Assembly: GCF_001613265.1 (NCBI RefSeq) | Contig: NZ_BDCA01000005.1 | Coordinates: forward strand, 1 to 64,000 | Direction of reading: 5' to 3' | Length of the DNA: 64,000 nt | Source: Nocardia vermiculata NBRC 100427 | GTDB taxonomy: Bacteria; Actinomycetota; Actinomycetes; Mycobacteriales; Mycobacteriaceae | Part shown: one piece after another, positions 1-8,318 of the stretch | Numbering within the stretch: position 1 is the stretch's first letter | Layout of the letters: the number at the start of each line of letters is the position of its first letter | The notes under the pieces: model-generated | Database searches by the model: none | Told to the model about the DNA's origin: nothing | Seen by the model: the letters and a program-made list of their open reading frames with translations, nothing else | Position numbers and translations under genes: made by a program

Positions 1-1
1 C

Positions 2-37
2 AACCGGCCCCGGAACCATGGTTCCGGGGCCGGTTTT
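2..37. terminator. Strong palindromic hairpin, probable terminator
   Basis: A perfect inverted repeat has 16-base arms (2-17 and 20-35) around a 2-base centre and is followed by four T residues on the plus strand (34-37). It would end a rightward gene lying before the window. It also lies beyond the stop of the leftward TetR gene that ends at 209. The bases from 38 to 208 hold no supportable gene. Confidence 0.7.
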
Positions 38-208
38 CGTTCGGGTCGGCATCATGTTCGGCGCCATTGAGGGCGGTCATCTCCAGGGCGATGTCGTCCT
101 CACCGCCTGATGTCGCCAAGGGTTCGCCCGCGAACGGGAATCCGGCTCGGGCGGTGCCGGAAGCTGCAGCGTGACGTCGGGACCTGCAACGAGCATCGCA
201 ATCTCCGG

Positions 209-934
209 CTACGACTCCCCCTCGGTGGCGGAGAGGGTCGCGGTGATTCCGCCCAGGAGGTTGTTCAGCCCGAACTCGAATCTCGCGTCGGCATCCTGGT
301 CGTCGGCGTACTGGATGCGGCGGTTGAAGTAGGGGTATTTTCCGGATTCGACTACAGCCGTTACGTACTCGCCGACGGCGTTCTGCCACTCCCGCTCGGT
401 CATGCCGGTGCGGCGTTGGGTTTCGGCGTCGGCGAGTTCGGCTGCGGCGCTGCCGACGACGTAGGTGTTGATCGCGTGGGTCACCATGGTCGCTTGGCTC
501 GGGTCGCCGGTCGCGGCGTCGATCAAGCCCAGCTGATAGTCGGCAACGCGAAGGACATTGGGGCCCAATGCGGCTCGACGCGATGCCTGCTCGGCCAACC
601 ATCCGTGCCGCAGCAGGAGCTTACGAAAACGGCGGGCATGCGCAGCCAAGCCGGAGATCACCTCCTGCTCACCTTCGGGAAGTTCGAACTCCGTGTACAC
701 CGCGTCGATCATCAACTCGATCAACTCGTCCTTGCTCGCGATATGGCGGTACAGCGATGTGGTGCCGGATTTCATCTCGGTGGCGATCCGTCGCATCGAG
801 AGAGCGTCGAGGCCTTCGGCGTCCGCCAACGCAACCGCGGTGGCCACGATCCGAGCCTCGGTGACGGCCGGTCGCCCGGCGGCGGGGCGTTCGCGCATCC
901 AGACCAGGGCGGCGGGCTGTGACGGAGTGGGCAT
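209..934 (-). CDS. TetR/AcrR family transcriptional regulator
   Basis: The 241-residue product has an N-terminal TetR helix-turn-helix (about residues 25-70: TEARIVATAVALADAEGLDA, then SMRRIATEMKSGTTSLYRHI). A larger C-terminal ligand/dimerisation domain follows, of the type seen in TetR/ActII-like regulators. It is divergent from a FAD monooxygenase, with a 67-base gap that holds two near-identical 15-base dyads. It therefore probably represses both itself and the monooxygenase until a ligand, likely an aromatic or drug-like substrate, binds. The ligand is inference; family and fold are clear. Confidence 0.9.
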   Translation of the reverse strand: MPTPSQPAALVWMRERPAAGRPAVTEARIVATAVALADAEGLDALSMRRIATEMKSGTTSLYRHIASKDELIELMIDAVYTEFELPEGEQEVISGLAAHARRFRKLLLRHGWLAEQASRRAALGPNVLRVADYQLGLIDAATGDPSQATMVTHAINTYVVGSAAAELADAETQRRTGMTEREWQNAVGEYVTAVVESGKYPYFNRRIQYADDQDADARFEFGLNNLLGGITATLSATEGES

Positions 935-952
935 AGACGCATCCTACGTTCC

Positions 953-988
953 GGGTACAGTGTTCCCTAAGACGGGCACGGTGTTCCC
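953..988. promoter_or_regulatory. Twin TetR-type operator in divergent promoter
   Basis: Two dyad-like 15-mers, GGGTACAGTGTTCCC (953-967) and GGGCACGGTGTTCCC (974-988), share the form GGGnACRGTGTTCCC. Their centres are 21 bp apart, close to two helical turns. They sit between the divergent TetR (start 934) and monooxygenase (start 1002), so two repressor dimers could bind the same DNA face. The second copy ends just before the monooxygenase ribosome binding site AAGGAG (990-995). Confidence 0.6.
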
Positions 989-1001
989 AAAGGAGATTTT
1001 C

Positions 1002-2552
1002 ATGTCGGATGTTTCGGTTCTCATTGTCGGTGGCGGCACGGTCGGCCTGGCCACCGCGGTTTTCCTCGGGCACCATGGTGTGCGGTCGATGGTCGTCGAG
1101 CGACGGTCGGCACCGTCCAACCACCCGCGGGCACTCGGCATCAGCCCGCGCAGTCTGGAACTCTTCCGCGAGGTCGGTTTGCGTGCGGAGCTCGACGCAG
1201 TCGCCGTTCGCTCGGCGCTACCGTGGCGGGCCGAAGCGCGAACGGTCGCCGACGTCGGCGCACCACCCGAACGGATCTCCGCTGCCGGGTGGCACGGCGA
1301 TGACATATCGCCGGAGATCTCACGCGGACACTATCCACAGCATCGGATCGACTCGGTGCTGATCCCCGCCGCTCGTCGGTGTGGCGCCACGGTCGAATTC
1401 GGTGTTGCGTTGGACCATCTCGAACTCGACGAGGAGGCAGTGCGGGCAACTCTTTCCGATGGCAGGACCATTCGGGCCGACTACGTGATCGGTGCCGACG
1501 GTGTGCACAGCACGGTGCGCAGCCAACTCGGCGTGACGGTATCGGGGCCGGGGGAAATCGGCGGCACCAATATGAACATCCTCTTCGCAGCGGATCTGGT
1601 GGGTCGCTTCGGTGCGATGCCGGTGATGACGCAGATCGAGCATCCCGAGGTCAATGGCATCATGCTCGGTGTAGGAGAGGGGGAGTGGGTGTTGCACGTG
1701 CCGATCGAGAACGGCACAACTCTCTCGCCCGAACAGTGTGTACGTGCCGTCCGGACGGCGATCGGTGATCCCGTTCCGGTCGAGGTGCTCAATGCCGTTC
1801 CATGGCGAGCGACCGCTCGAATGGCTGACGAATTCCGGTGTGGCCGAGCCTTTCTCGTCGGTGACGCGGCCAGGGCGATCTCTCCACTCGGTGCGTTCGG
1901 TTTGAATACCGGCTTGGCCGACGCGCACAACGTGGCGTGGAAGCTCGCGATGGTGATCGCCGGGCGGGCGGGTGACGCGCTGCTGGACACCTACCACGAC
2001 GAGCGGCACCCGGTCGCTCGAACGGTCACCGAACAGGCGCTGCTGCGACTGGAAAACCCACGGCTGCACTGGGATCCGAATGCGGCAGCGGAACGCGCCG
2101 CTGCTGGTCTGTACAACGCACCGGTGGTGACGATGGCGCTGCGGTACGCCTCGACCGCGATCGTCGACCCCGTGCCGGAGCTTCCGTCAACCGAGGACCT
2201 GGTGGCCGCCCTGGACGGAGCGCCCGGTTCGCACCTGGCTCATCACTGGGTCGAACGAGGTGTTTCCACTCAGGACCTCAACCGGTCACACTTCGCGATC
2301 CTTACCGGTCCCGACGGGCATGGTTGGTGTGATGCGCTCCAAACCTTGCCGGTAGCAAGAAGTTCGGATATCCGTGGCGTGACCCTCGATGCGGCGACTG
2401 CGGCGGCGATAGGGGTCGCGCCTGCCGGCGCGATCCTGGTGCGACCGGACAACTACATTGCCTGGCGCACCCAGGGGCCCGCGGATGCCGAGCGACTCGC
2501 GGACATCATCGCGACAGTGACGGCGATGCCGGTATCAAGTCCCGTCGGCTGA
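1002..2552 (+). CDS. FAD-dependent aromatic monooxygenase (PheA/TfdB type)
   Basis: The 516-residue protein is a class A flavoprotein hydroxylase. Residues 6-18 give the FAD dinucleotide motif (LIVGGGTVGLATA). The central DYVIGADGVHS is the DG motif, and FLVGDAARAISPLGAFGLN is the GD motif contacting FAD. The end carries the usual C-terminal thioredoxin-like segment with AILVRPDNYIAWR. Such enzymes hydroxylate phenols, polyketides or rifamycins using NADPH and O2. The ATG at 1002 is chosen because AAGGAG lies 6 bases upstream; the same frame is open further upstream into the TetR gene but lacks a start signal. Family is sure; substrate is unknown. Confidence 0.9.
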   Translation: MSDVSVLIVGGGTVGLATAVFLGHHGVRSMVVERRSAPSNHPRALGISPRSLELFREVGLRAELDAVAVRSALPWRAEARTVADVGAPPERISAAGWHGDDISPEISRGHYPQHRIDSVLIPAARRCGATVEFGVALDHLELDEEAVRATLSDGRTIRADYVIGADGVHSTVRSQLGVTVSGPGEIGGTNMNILFAADLVGRFGAMPVMTQIEHPEVNGIMLGVGEGEWVLHVPIENGTTLSPEQCVRAVRTAIGDPVPVEVLNAVPWRATARMADEFRCGRAFLVGDAARAISPLGAFGLNTGLADAHNVAWKLAMVIAGRAGDALLDTYHDERHPVARTVTEQALLRLENPRLHWDPNAAAERAAAGLYNAPVVTMALRYASTAIVDPVPELPSTEDLVAALDGAPGSHLAHHWVERGVSTQDLNRSHFAILTGPDGHGWCDALQTLPVARSSDIRGVTLDAATAAAIGVAPAGAILVRPDNYIAWRTQGPADAERLADIIATVTAMPVSSPVG

Positions 2553-2870
2553 GGTGCCCGCGCGTCGTGCCGCTCCGGGACGCGACCGCGGTGCTGTTCG
2601 GCCGCCGCAGCCACGGGGCTGTCGAACATATCCGCCACGCCCTCGGGTCCGCCGGCGCCATCGTCTCGAGTCCGAAGGATCGCGGAGTCCGAGCCCGCGG
2701 CCGAACACACCCTGCTGTACGAACGCCTGATCAGCACGCTCACCGACATCGCACCAGGAATCCGCCTCTGCTCCAACGCTTCACCCGAAACCGCCGTCGA
2801 CGCTCTCCGCCGTTGGACGCAACCTGCGTGGCAATGAGCCGCGAGGGGTGCGGGTGGATTCCGCAGTGTG
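2553..2870. other. Gene-free stretch with possible coding remnant
   Basis: This 318-base gap between the monooxygenase and the next TetR gene has no intact gene. From about 2679 to the TGA at 2835-2837 the plus-strand frame reads IAESEPAAEHTLLYERLIST followed by LTDIAPGIRLCSNASPETAV and then WTQPAWQ-stop. This composition looks protein-like and has no start codon or ribosome binding site, so it may be the 3' end of a lost gene. I cannot name the family. Confidence 0.3.
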
Positions 2871-3524
2871 TCACCGCGTGCAGTACGCGGCGATGAATGT
2901 GCGCGCGGCTGCTGCGGCCTGAAGTTCGCGATCTGTTGCCGGCGGGGGTGTGGACGGGACGAACATGGCGCGGTCCTGTGCGATGGACAGTGCCAGGTAG
3001 ACGAAATGCGCGGCGGCCAGACGAATGTCGTCGGTGTGCAGCAGGCCCGAATCGGAGTAGGGGGCCAGGTGCTCTGCGACGACATCGATTCCACGCGCGG
3101 GTGCTCGCTCGTAATAGTTCGCGGCCAGATCGGGAAACTGTTCTGCTTCGGCGATGACGAGTCGTCGCAGCGACAGCACATGGGGCTGCAGCACGCTGTC
3201 GAGATAGACCCGCGCCACCGCTCGGAGCGTGGTGTCGAGTTCTGCGCAGGTGTGTGCCGGCGCGTCGGTGAATGCGGCCGTGATGCGCTCGATGATCGTG
3301 TCGGAGTTCTGCGTGACGCCCTCGACGATTTCGCGGAACAGTCCCTCTTTGTCGGTGAAATGCTTGTACACCGTCTGCTTGGAAACACCGGCGGCGGTGG
3401 CCACGTCGTCCATGTTGGTGCCGCGGAAGCCGTTACGCAGGAACAGATCGGTGGCTGCGGTAAGGATTGCTCGGCGCTTCTGCGGAGTCCGGCCGAAGGT
3501 TTCCGGCGGGGAGGTTCGGCTCAT
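2871..3524 (-). CDS. TetR family transcriptional regulator
   Basis: The product is 217 residues from the ATG at 3524. The HTH reads RRAILTAATDLFLRNGFRGT then MDDVATAAGVSKQTVYKHF, a classic TetR DNA-binding domain. The rest is helical and resembles the AcrR-like C-terminal domain (TetR_C). A longer version starting at 3575 is possible but would run across the DUF1905 remnant on the other strand. The downstream side is the gene-poor 2553-2870 stretch. No target gene is obvious: the neighbours are remnants and a small secreted protein. Confidence 0.85.
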   Translation of the reverse strand: MSRTSPPETFGRTPQKRRAILTAATDLFLRNGFRGTNMDDVATAAGVSKQTVYKHFTDKEGLFREIVEGVTQNSDTIIERITAAFTDAPAHTCAELDTTLRAVARVYLDSVLQPHVLSLRRLVIAEAEQFPDLAANYYERAPARGIDVVAEHLAPYSDSGLLHTDDIRLAAAHFVYLALSIAQDRAMFVPSTPPPATDRELQAAAAARTFIAAYCTR

Positions 3525-3676
3525 GGCACTATCCGACAACCATCGGCGTGCGCGGGGGCCGCTATTTGGTGTCATTCAATGCCGAGACCCGCAAGCGGAC
3601 GGGGCGCGGTGCCGGCGACGAGGTCGACGTGGAGTTGGTGGTCGATCCGGAGCGAGACAGCGCGGCGCGCGGCTGA
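3524..3676 (+). pseudogene. 5'-truncated DUF1905-like gene remnant
   Basis: The plus frame reads WHYPTTIGVRGGRYLVSFNA, then ETRKRTGRGAGDEVDVELVV and stops at 3676. This matches the C-terminal half of DUF1905 domains (a strand, a GGR-Y-L turn, then R-K-GxGDxVxVxL). Intact DUF1905 proteins are about twice as long, and the missing N-terminal half would lie inside the divergently encoded TetR gene. I infer a broken gene whose front was replaced by the TetR gene. An in-frame ATG exists at 3467, but the residues before 3524 are not DUF1905-like. Confidence 0.5.
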
Positions 3677-3695
3677 GGTTCGGCAACCACATCGC

Positions 3696-4043
3696 TCACC
3701 CCCTGGTGGCCTGATCGGGCACCGTCGTGTTGAAGACCTCGTAGAAGTGCTGGCCGGGCAGCACTTCGTTGATGCTGTGCCATGCACCCCACGGGTCACG
3801 CTGATAGAAGTGCTCCAGCCCGGTGCCGTCGTCGTAACAGACGATATTCGTGGTCCCGAACGGGCTCCAATACACCTCGGTGCCGGCGCGAGGCATGTCG
3901 ACCGGGGTACGGAACAGGTGCTCGCACGGGCTGATCACGGGGTCGTAGATGGTGGGTTCGGCGGCGGCTGCCGGGGCGAGTACGGCAAGCCCCGCAGCGG
4001 CGATCACGACGGCGGTAAGACCTCGACGGGCAGGGGAACGCAT
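3696..4043 (-). CDS. Small secreted protein of unknown function
   Basis: The 115-residue product begins with a Sec signal peptide: RSPARR charges, the hydrophobic run GLTAVVIAAAGLAVLAPA, and an A-A-A-E cleavage region near residue 28. The mature part of about 87 residues contains two cysteines (SPCEHLF and NIVCYDD) that could form a disulfide, and it is rich in aromatic residues. The ATG at 4043 is preferred to the TTG at 4046 because GAGGAG lies 8 bases upstream. I do not recognise the family; small exported proteins of this layout are common in mycolic-acid actinobacteria. Confidence 0.75.
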   Translation of the reverse strand: MRSPARRGLTAVVIAAAGLAVLAPAAAAEPTIYDPVISPCEHLFRTPVDMPRAGTEVYWSPFGTTNIVCYDDGTGLEHFYQRDPWGAWHSINEVLPGQHFYEVFNTTVPDQATRG

Positions 4044-4127
4044 CAATTCTGCTCCTCACCGGGCGGAAGGGTTCCTACGTGTGGATACCGAAGTTACCGT
4101 CGGTGCCGTTCGATCGATGGTCGACCG

Positions 4128-4907
4128 CTATGGGTCGACCATCGGGTTTATTGCGGCAGACTTGGTGATCCTTGCGGCTGTGGTGAGTAATGGTCCGACC
4201 AATTCGTGTCTCATTTGCGCGAGTGGCCCACAGATGGATATTGCGGCGGTCGTAGTGTGGCCGTTGCTGGTGTTCGCGTGGCCGGCACTTACTGTGGTTG
4301 CCACGCACCCTATGTCGACCAGCGCTTCGCCACGGTCCTGGGCGAACCCATCATGGCGAACTCGGGCGAGCTCTTTCGCAAGCAGGCCCCGGTCGGTGAT
4401 GGTTGCTGAAGTACTACGTTTCATCGAGCCGAACGCGGGGTCCTCCAGGTGTTCGTCACCTTCGGCCGCCAGCAATGCTTTTCCGAGGGCGGTGCGATGC
4501 GCCGGCTGATGTCCGCCGATGCGGGTTGGTATGCGAATGCCGATCGCACCGGGAAGCTTCTCCCAATAGACGACGTCGGTGCGATCGAGATACGCCAGGT
4601 GAACGACCAACTGGGTACGTTCCTGTAATTGAGCGAGGTGCGGATAAGCGAGTCGGTGAAACCAATGGTTACGCACGGCTTCGGATCCCAACTCGAACAT
4701 CCGGGTACCCAGCTCGTAGGAGTCGCCGACGCGTAACAGCCAACGAAGCTTCACCATGCGCTCCAAGAGCCGGTGCGCCGAAGACCGGGGGATGCCGGTC
4801 ACCATCGCGATCCGCGAGAGTGTCAGATGCCCTTCCAGCTCGAGCGCTTCCAGGACGAGCTCGACACGTGCGAGCAACGACGCCGGCGGTTCCGGCTGTT
4901 TCGGCAT
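4128..4907 (-). CDS. IclR family transcriptional regulator
   Basis: The 259-residue protein has an N-terminal winged helix (residues about 12-70; LTLSRIAMVTGIPRSSAHRL is the recognition helix-turn-helix). An IclR effector domain follows (HLAQLQERTQLVVHLAYLDR; VYWEKLPGAIGIRIPTRIGG; HRTALGKALLA). The start is supported by GGAGG, spaced 6 bases. It lies 123 bases downstream of a pair of cytochrome P450 genes on the same strand. It may be their local regulator, sensing the compound they oxidise. That link is inference from position. Confidence 0.9.
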   Translation of the reverse strand: MPKQPEPPASLLARVELVLEALELEGHLTLSRIAMVTGIPRSSAHRLLERMVKLRWLLRVGDSYELGTRMFELGSEAVRNHWFHRLAYPHLAQLQERTQLVVHLAYLDRTDVVYWEKLPGAIGIRIPTRIGGHQPAHRTALGKALLAAEGDEHLEDPAFGSMKRSTSATITDRGLLAKELARVRHDGFAQDRGEALVDIGCVATTVSAGHANTSNGHTTTAAISICGPLAQMRHELVGPLLTTAARITKSAAINPMVDP

Positions 4908-5030
4908 AACGATCCTCCGACCAGCCTCGGCGACAGTCTCACTATCTTCAGCGACACCCGATCATACGTCCACGAGGCCACGGTGGCTCCCGATTAGCTG
5001 AATACACGTCGGTGGGAGAACGAGACGAAC

Positions 5031-6245
5031 CTATCCCAGATACACCGGCAGCGAGGTGTGTCCGTTGGAGATGAAGCTGCCGATCGGCGTCAGCTCGGAG
5101 GGCTCCACGGCGAGGCGCAGGTTCGGGAACCGCTCGAACAGTGCCGGCAGTGCGATCGCCGCCTCCATCCGGGCCAGCGGTGCTCCCAGGCAGTGGTGGG
5201 CGCCGTGGCCGAAAGCGAGATGTTCCTTGTTCTTCCGGTGCACGTCGAAGGCACCGGCGGTCTCACCGTGCAGCTTCGGATCACGGTTCGCCGCCGCGTA
5301 GGAGGCGAGAATGGGCTCGCCCTTCGGAATACGGATCTCGCCGAGTTCGATGTCCTCCACCGCATAGCGCAGCGGCAGATGCGCGACCGGCGACTGATGC
5401 CGCAGGGTTTCCTCGATCAGCTCGGTCCACGCCACCTTGCCGGAAGTCACGTCCTCGCGCTGCTGCTGATAGGTCAGCAGCGCCGTGATCGACTGGTCGA
5501 GCAGGTTCACGGTGGTTTCGTGGCCGGCGTTGATCACCAGCATGATGGTGTCGATCAGTTCCTTCTCCGACAGCACCGTGCCGTCGTCGGCATGTGAAGT
5601 GATCATCACGCTGGTGATGTCGTCGCCCGGAGTTTCTCGCCGGAATGCCACCAGTTCACCGATCAGGCGGCCCATCTCGATGTAGTTGGCCTGCGCCTGC
5701 TCGGGGGTGAACGAGGTGTCGAAGAAGCCGTCGACACAGGCATGGATGGGATCGTCGAGGTGCTCGGGCACACCGAGCAGTTCGCTGATCACCCGGATCG
5801 GCACCGGATAGGCATAGTTCGGGCGCAGATCGACGACCTCGCCGGGCGTCATGGCATCCAGTTTGGACAGCAGATCGGCGACGATCGTCTCGATCCGGGG
5901 CCGCATCGCGGTGGTGCGACGATGCGTGAACGCGGGGGCGACCAGTTTGCGCAAACGGCGATGGTCGGTGCCGTAGGCGGTGAACATGTTCTGTGCGGCG
6001 ATCCACGGCTGCAGTGGCCACGTTTCGTCGATCTCGCCGCTGGCGTAGGCGGGCCAGTGCCGGCGCGGATCCTTCGACACCCGTGGATCGGAGAGCAGGT
6101 TCTTCAGTGTGACGGCGTCGGTCACCGACCAGGCCGGCACGCCGCCGGGAAGCTCTACCAGCGCGGCGGGGCCGCCTGCTCGGATCCGCTCGTTCTCGGC
6201 CTGGATATCCGCACCGGTCAGGTCGAGCACAATCGGTTGGTTCAT
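5031..6245 (-). CDS. Cytochrome P450 (canonical)
   Basis: The 404-residue bacterial class I P450 is complete. It has the I-helix oxygen-activation motif AGHETT, the K-helix EETLR (EXXR), and the heme-binding loop [10 protein letters not shown] with the thiolate cysteine. It needs a separate ferredoxin and reductase, not encoded here. GTAAGGAG precedes the ATG at 6245. Ten bases separate it from the upstream, non-canonical P450 (6256-7530), so the two are almost certainly co-transcribed. The pairing of a normal and an EXXR-less P450 resembles the Streptomyces CYP154/CYP157 pairs. Substrate unknown. Confidence 0.95.
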   Translation of the reverse strand: MNQPIVLDLTGADIQAENERIRAGGPAALVELPGGVPAWSVTDAVTLKNLLSDPRVSKDPRRHWPAYASGEIDETWPLQPWIAAQNMFTAYGTDHRRLRKLVAPAFTHRRTTAMRPRIETIVADLLSKLDAMTPGEVVDLRPNYAYPVPIRVISELLGVPEHLDDPIHACVDGFFDTSFTPEQAQANYIEMGRLIGELVAFRRETPGDDITSVMITSHADDGTVLSEKELIDTIMLVINAGHETTVNLLDQSITALLTYQQQREDVTSGKVAWTELIEETLRHQSPVAHLPLRYAVEDIELGEIRIPKGEPILASYAAANRDPKLHGETAGAFDVHRKNKEHLAFGHGAHHCLGAPLARMEAAIALPALFERFPNLRLAVEPSELTPIGSFISNGHTSLPVYLG

Positions 6246-6255
6246 CGGAAGCTCC

Positions 6256-7530
6256 TTACACCAAATTCAACGGAGGTGATGCGGGGAAGGTGACCGGAAG
6301 GGCGGCCATGGCGCGGTGGAACGGGCCCGGGCGCCAGCTGATTTCGCTGGGGTCGATGCTCAGCCGAACCTCCGGCAGCGCGTCGAGCAGCTGATCGATC
6401 GCATCCTGCACCACCAGGTAGGCCACCGAGCGGGCCGGGCACGCGTGCGGGCCCGCGCTCCAGGCCAGGTGGGAGCGGTTGCCGGTGCGGTCGCCCCCGG
6501 CGATCACCGGATCGTTGTTGCATCCGGCCAGGCTGATCACGACCGGCTGGTGCGCGGGCAGCCAGGCATTGTCGATCAGAATCGGCTGGCGCGGATAGCT
6601 GATGGAGAAGTTGGCCATCGGCGGGTCCTTGAACAACACCTCGTCCAGTGCATCTCGCGTGGACAGGCTGCCGCCGAGGAAGGTGCCGCCGAAACGCTCG
6701 TCGGTGATCATCAGCAGCAGCGTGTTGACGATGAGGTTCTGCTGCGGTTCGATCGCCGCGCCGTAGAAGCTGATCAGGTTGTAGAGCATCTCCTCGTCGG
6801 AGAGGTTCGCCGGATGATGGGCCATGCGCGAGGTGACGTCGTCGCCCGGCTCGGCGCGGCGCAGCGCGATCAGCTCCATCAGCGCCTGGCTCAGGTGTTC
6901 CATACCCCAGGCCGCGTTGACCGTGTCGAACAGGGCGGCCATGCCGGTGGCGACGCGCTGGCCCAGTTCGGCCGAACAGCCCACGATATTGTTGACGGCC
7001 TCGAAGACCAGCGGGAAGGCATACTGCGACACCAGATCGGCCGAACCCGTTTCGCAGAAGGTATTGATCAGCGGGACGGCGATCTTCTCGACCGTGGTGT
7101 GCAGCTTGTGCAGGTCGATACCATCGATCGCGGCCGTGTACGCCTGGCGGTAGCGCAGGTGGATATTTCCGGCGTTGCGCAGTGCGTTGGGATACCACTG
7201 CATCATCGGGCGCACCGGGCAGTCCTCGGGCACGGATTCCTGCCAGGTCCGCGGATCGGCCGGAAAATGCTCGGGATCGTTGAGGATCCGCAACGCGGTG
7301 TGATAGCCGATCACCAGCGTCGCGGGTACTCCGGGCGACAGTTCGATCGGCACCAGGGAGCCGTAGCGGCGGCGCATCTCCTGGTAGGTGCCGTGCGGAT
7401 CGGCGGCGAATTCCGGTGTGTCCAGCAGGATTCGGGGATCGTCGGAATCGACCGGTGATCCGGTGTGCTGGACCGGGCATCGGGGCGAGGCACCGGGGAC
7501 CGCGGACAGTGCAGAACGTGGTGTGGTCAA
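6256..7530 (-). CDS. Non-canonical cytochrome P450 lacking EXXR (CYP157-like)
   Basis: The 424-residue protein has a P450 layout, but key motifs differ. The heme loop is [14 protein letters not shown], with W in place of the usual F but the cysteine kept. The K-helix reads [10 protein letters not shown], so EXXR becomes E-V-L-F. The I-helix reads [10 protein letters not shown], with no acid-Thr pair. The Streptomyces CYP157 family is the known precedent for loss of EXXR. The start is taken as TTG 7530, with a TGGAG about 9 bases upstream. It forms an operon with the canonical P450 after a 10-base gap. It may catalyse an unusual reaction or support its partner. Confidence 0.85.
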   Translation of the reverse strand: MTTPRSALSAVPGASPRCPVQHTGSPVDSDDPRILLDTPEFAADPHGTYQEMRRRYGSLVPIELSPGVPATLVIGYHTALRILNDPEHFPADPRTWQESVPEDCPVRPMMQWYPNALRNAGNIHLRYRQAYTAAIDGIDLHKLHTTVEKIAVPLINTFCETGSADLVSQYAFPLVFEAVNNIVGCSAELGQRVATGMAALFDTVNAAWGMEHLSQALMELIALRRAEPGDDVTSRMAHHPANLSDEEMLYNLISFYGAAIEPQQNLIVNTLLLMITDERFGGTFLGGSLSTRDALDEVLFKDPPMANFSISYPRQPILIDNAWLPAHQPVVISLAGCNNDPVIAGGDRTGNRSHLAWSAGPHACPARSVAYLVVQDAIDQLLDALPEVRLSIDPSEISWRPGPFHRAMAALPVTFPASPPLNLV

Positions 7531-7571
7531 GAGAGGAGACTCCAGAGAATTAACCGTCGAGCACGATAAAG

Positions 7572-7601
7572 GCTACGCTGTCGGTAGCGTTCCTACAGCG
7601 T
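7572..7601. promoter_or_regulatory. Interleaved dyads upstream of P450 operon
   Basis: The motif ACGCTGT (7575-7581) is perfectly inverted as ACAGCGT (7595-7601). GCTAC (7572-7576) is inverted as GTAGC (7584-7588). The cluster lies 42-71 bases upstream of the leftward P450 operon start at 7530, where an operator would be expected. The binding protein is unknown; the IclR at 4128 is a candidate. The rest of 7531-7772 shows no gene. Confidence 0.35.
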
Positions 7602-7772
7602 CACCTCACATCTGTTGTGGGACAATAGGCTTCGAACCCCCCAGCCAGGATGCTCGTAAACCGGACTGTCGGCCAGGGTAGCAGGAATTCGCCGAACTCT
7701 CTGTGAGAGTTCTGCTCCGGAACCTGCTGCGGCATCCTCGAACCTGTCGGCGCCATGTGATTGCATATTTCT

Positions 7773-8285
7773 ATGACAAGCACCGATCTGCTGATAGACG
7801 CCTTCGGGCGAATCAAGGAGAACGTGCACGGCGCGGTCTCCGGCCTCACTCAGGAGGAACTGGGGGCCCGGCTCGATCCGGGCGCCAATTCGATCGCCTG
7901 GCTGGTCTGGCATCTGACCAGGGTTCAGGACGACCATGTCTCCGAGGTAGCCGACTCCGAACAGGTCTGGACCTCCGCCGGCTGGGCGAGCCGTTTCGAG
8001 CTACCGTTCGACGATGCCGCCACCGGGTTCGGCGACAGCTCCGCCGATGTGGCTGCCCTCGGCAACGTCTCGGCCGAGTTGCTGCTCGGCTACCACGACG
8101 CGGTACACGACCGCACCGTCGAATACGTCCGCGGACTCTCGGACGCTGATCTGCCCCGAGTGGTGGATACCAACTGGGACCCGCCGGTGACGCTGGGGGT
8201 GCGGTTGATCAGTGTCGTGGACGACGACATCCAGCATTCCGGGCAGGCCGCCTTCATCCGTGGGGTGCTGCTGCGGCGCCGCTAG
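7773..8285 (+). CDS. DinB/DUF664-like metal-dependent protein
   Basis: The 170-residue protein is of the DinB superfamily, four-helix-bundle proteins that bind a metal through three histidines. In actinobacteria many are mycothiol-dependent transferases. Visible pieces are the N-terminal helix DLLIDAFGRIKENVHGAVSG, the conserved WLVWHLTRVQDDH with two candidate metal histidines, and the late DDIQHSGQAAFIRG with the third. The ATG at 7773 is chosen over an in-frame TTG at 7761. Neither has a clear ribosome binding site, so the start is uncertain. It stands alone, convergent with the fusion gene ending at 8319. Confidence 0.8.
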   Translation: MTSTDLLIDAFGRIKENVHGAVSGLTQEELGARLDPGANSIAWLVWHLTRVQDDHVSEVADSEQVWTSAGWASRFELPFDDAATGFGDSSADVAALGNVSAELLLGYHDAVHDRTVEYVRGLSDADLPRVVDTNWDPPVTLGVRLISVVDDDIQHSGQAAFIRGVLLRRR

Positions 8286-8292
8286 ATCCGAT

Positions 8293-8318
8293 CGCCGGGT
8301 GACCGACCGCTCCCGGCG
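8293..8318. terminator. Hairpin between convergent genes
   Basis: CGCCGGG (8293-8299) pairs perfectly with CCCGGCG (8312-8318) across a 12-base loop. It sits exactly between the stops of the rightward DinB-like gene (8285) and the leftward fusion gene (8319). There is no T-run, so it could act as a weak bidirectional terminator. Confidence 0.4.

Noticed and set aside
963..978. TTCCC-TAAGAC-GGGCA, similar to the TTCCC-N6-GGGAA site
   Set aside because: One base differs and it is part of the duplicated TetR operator there; it is far from the secretion locus, so I do not count it in the regulon.
558..1001. Upstream extension of the FAD monooxygenase reading frame
   Set aside because: The extra residues run antisense through the TetR gene and the operator, have no start signal, and do not look like flavoprotein sequence; ATG 1002 has a good ribosome binding site.
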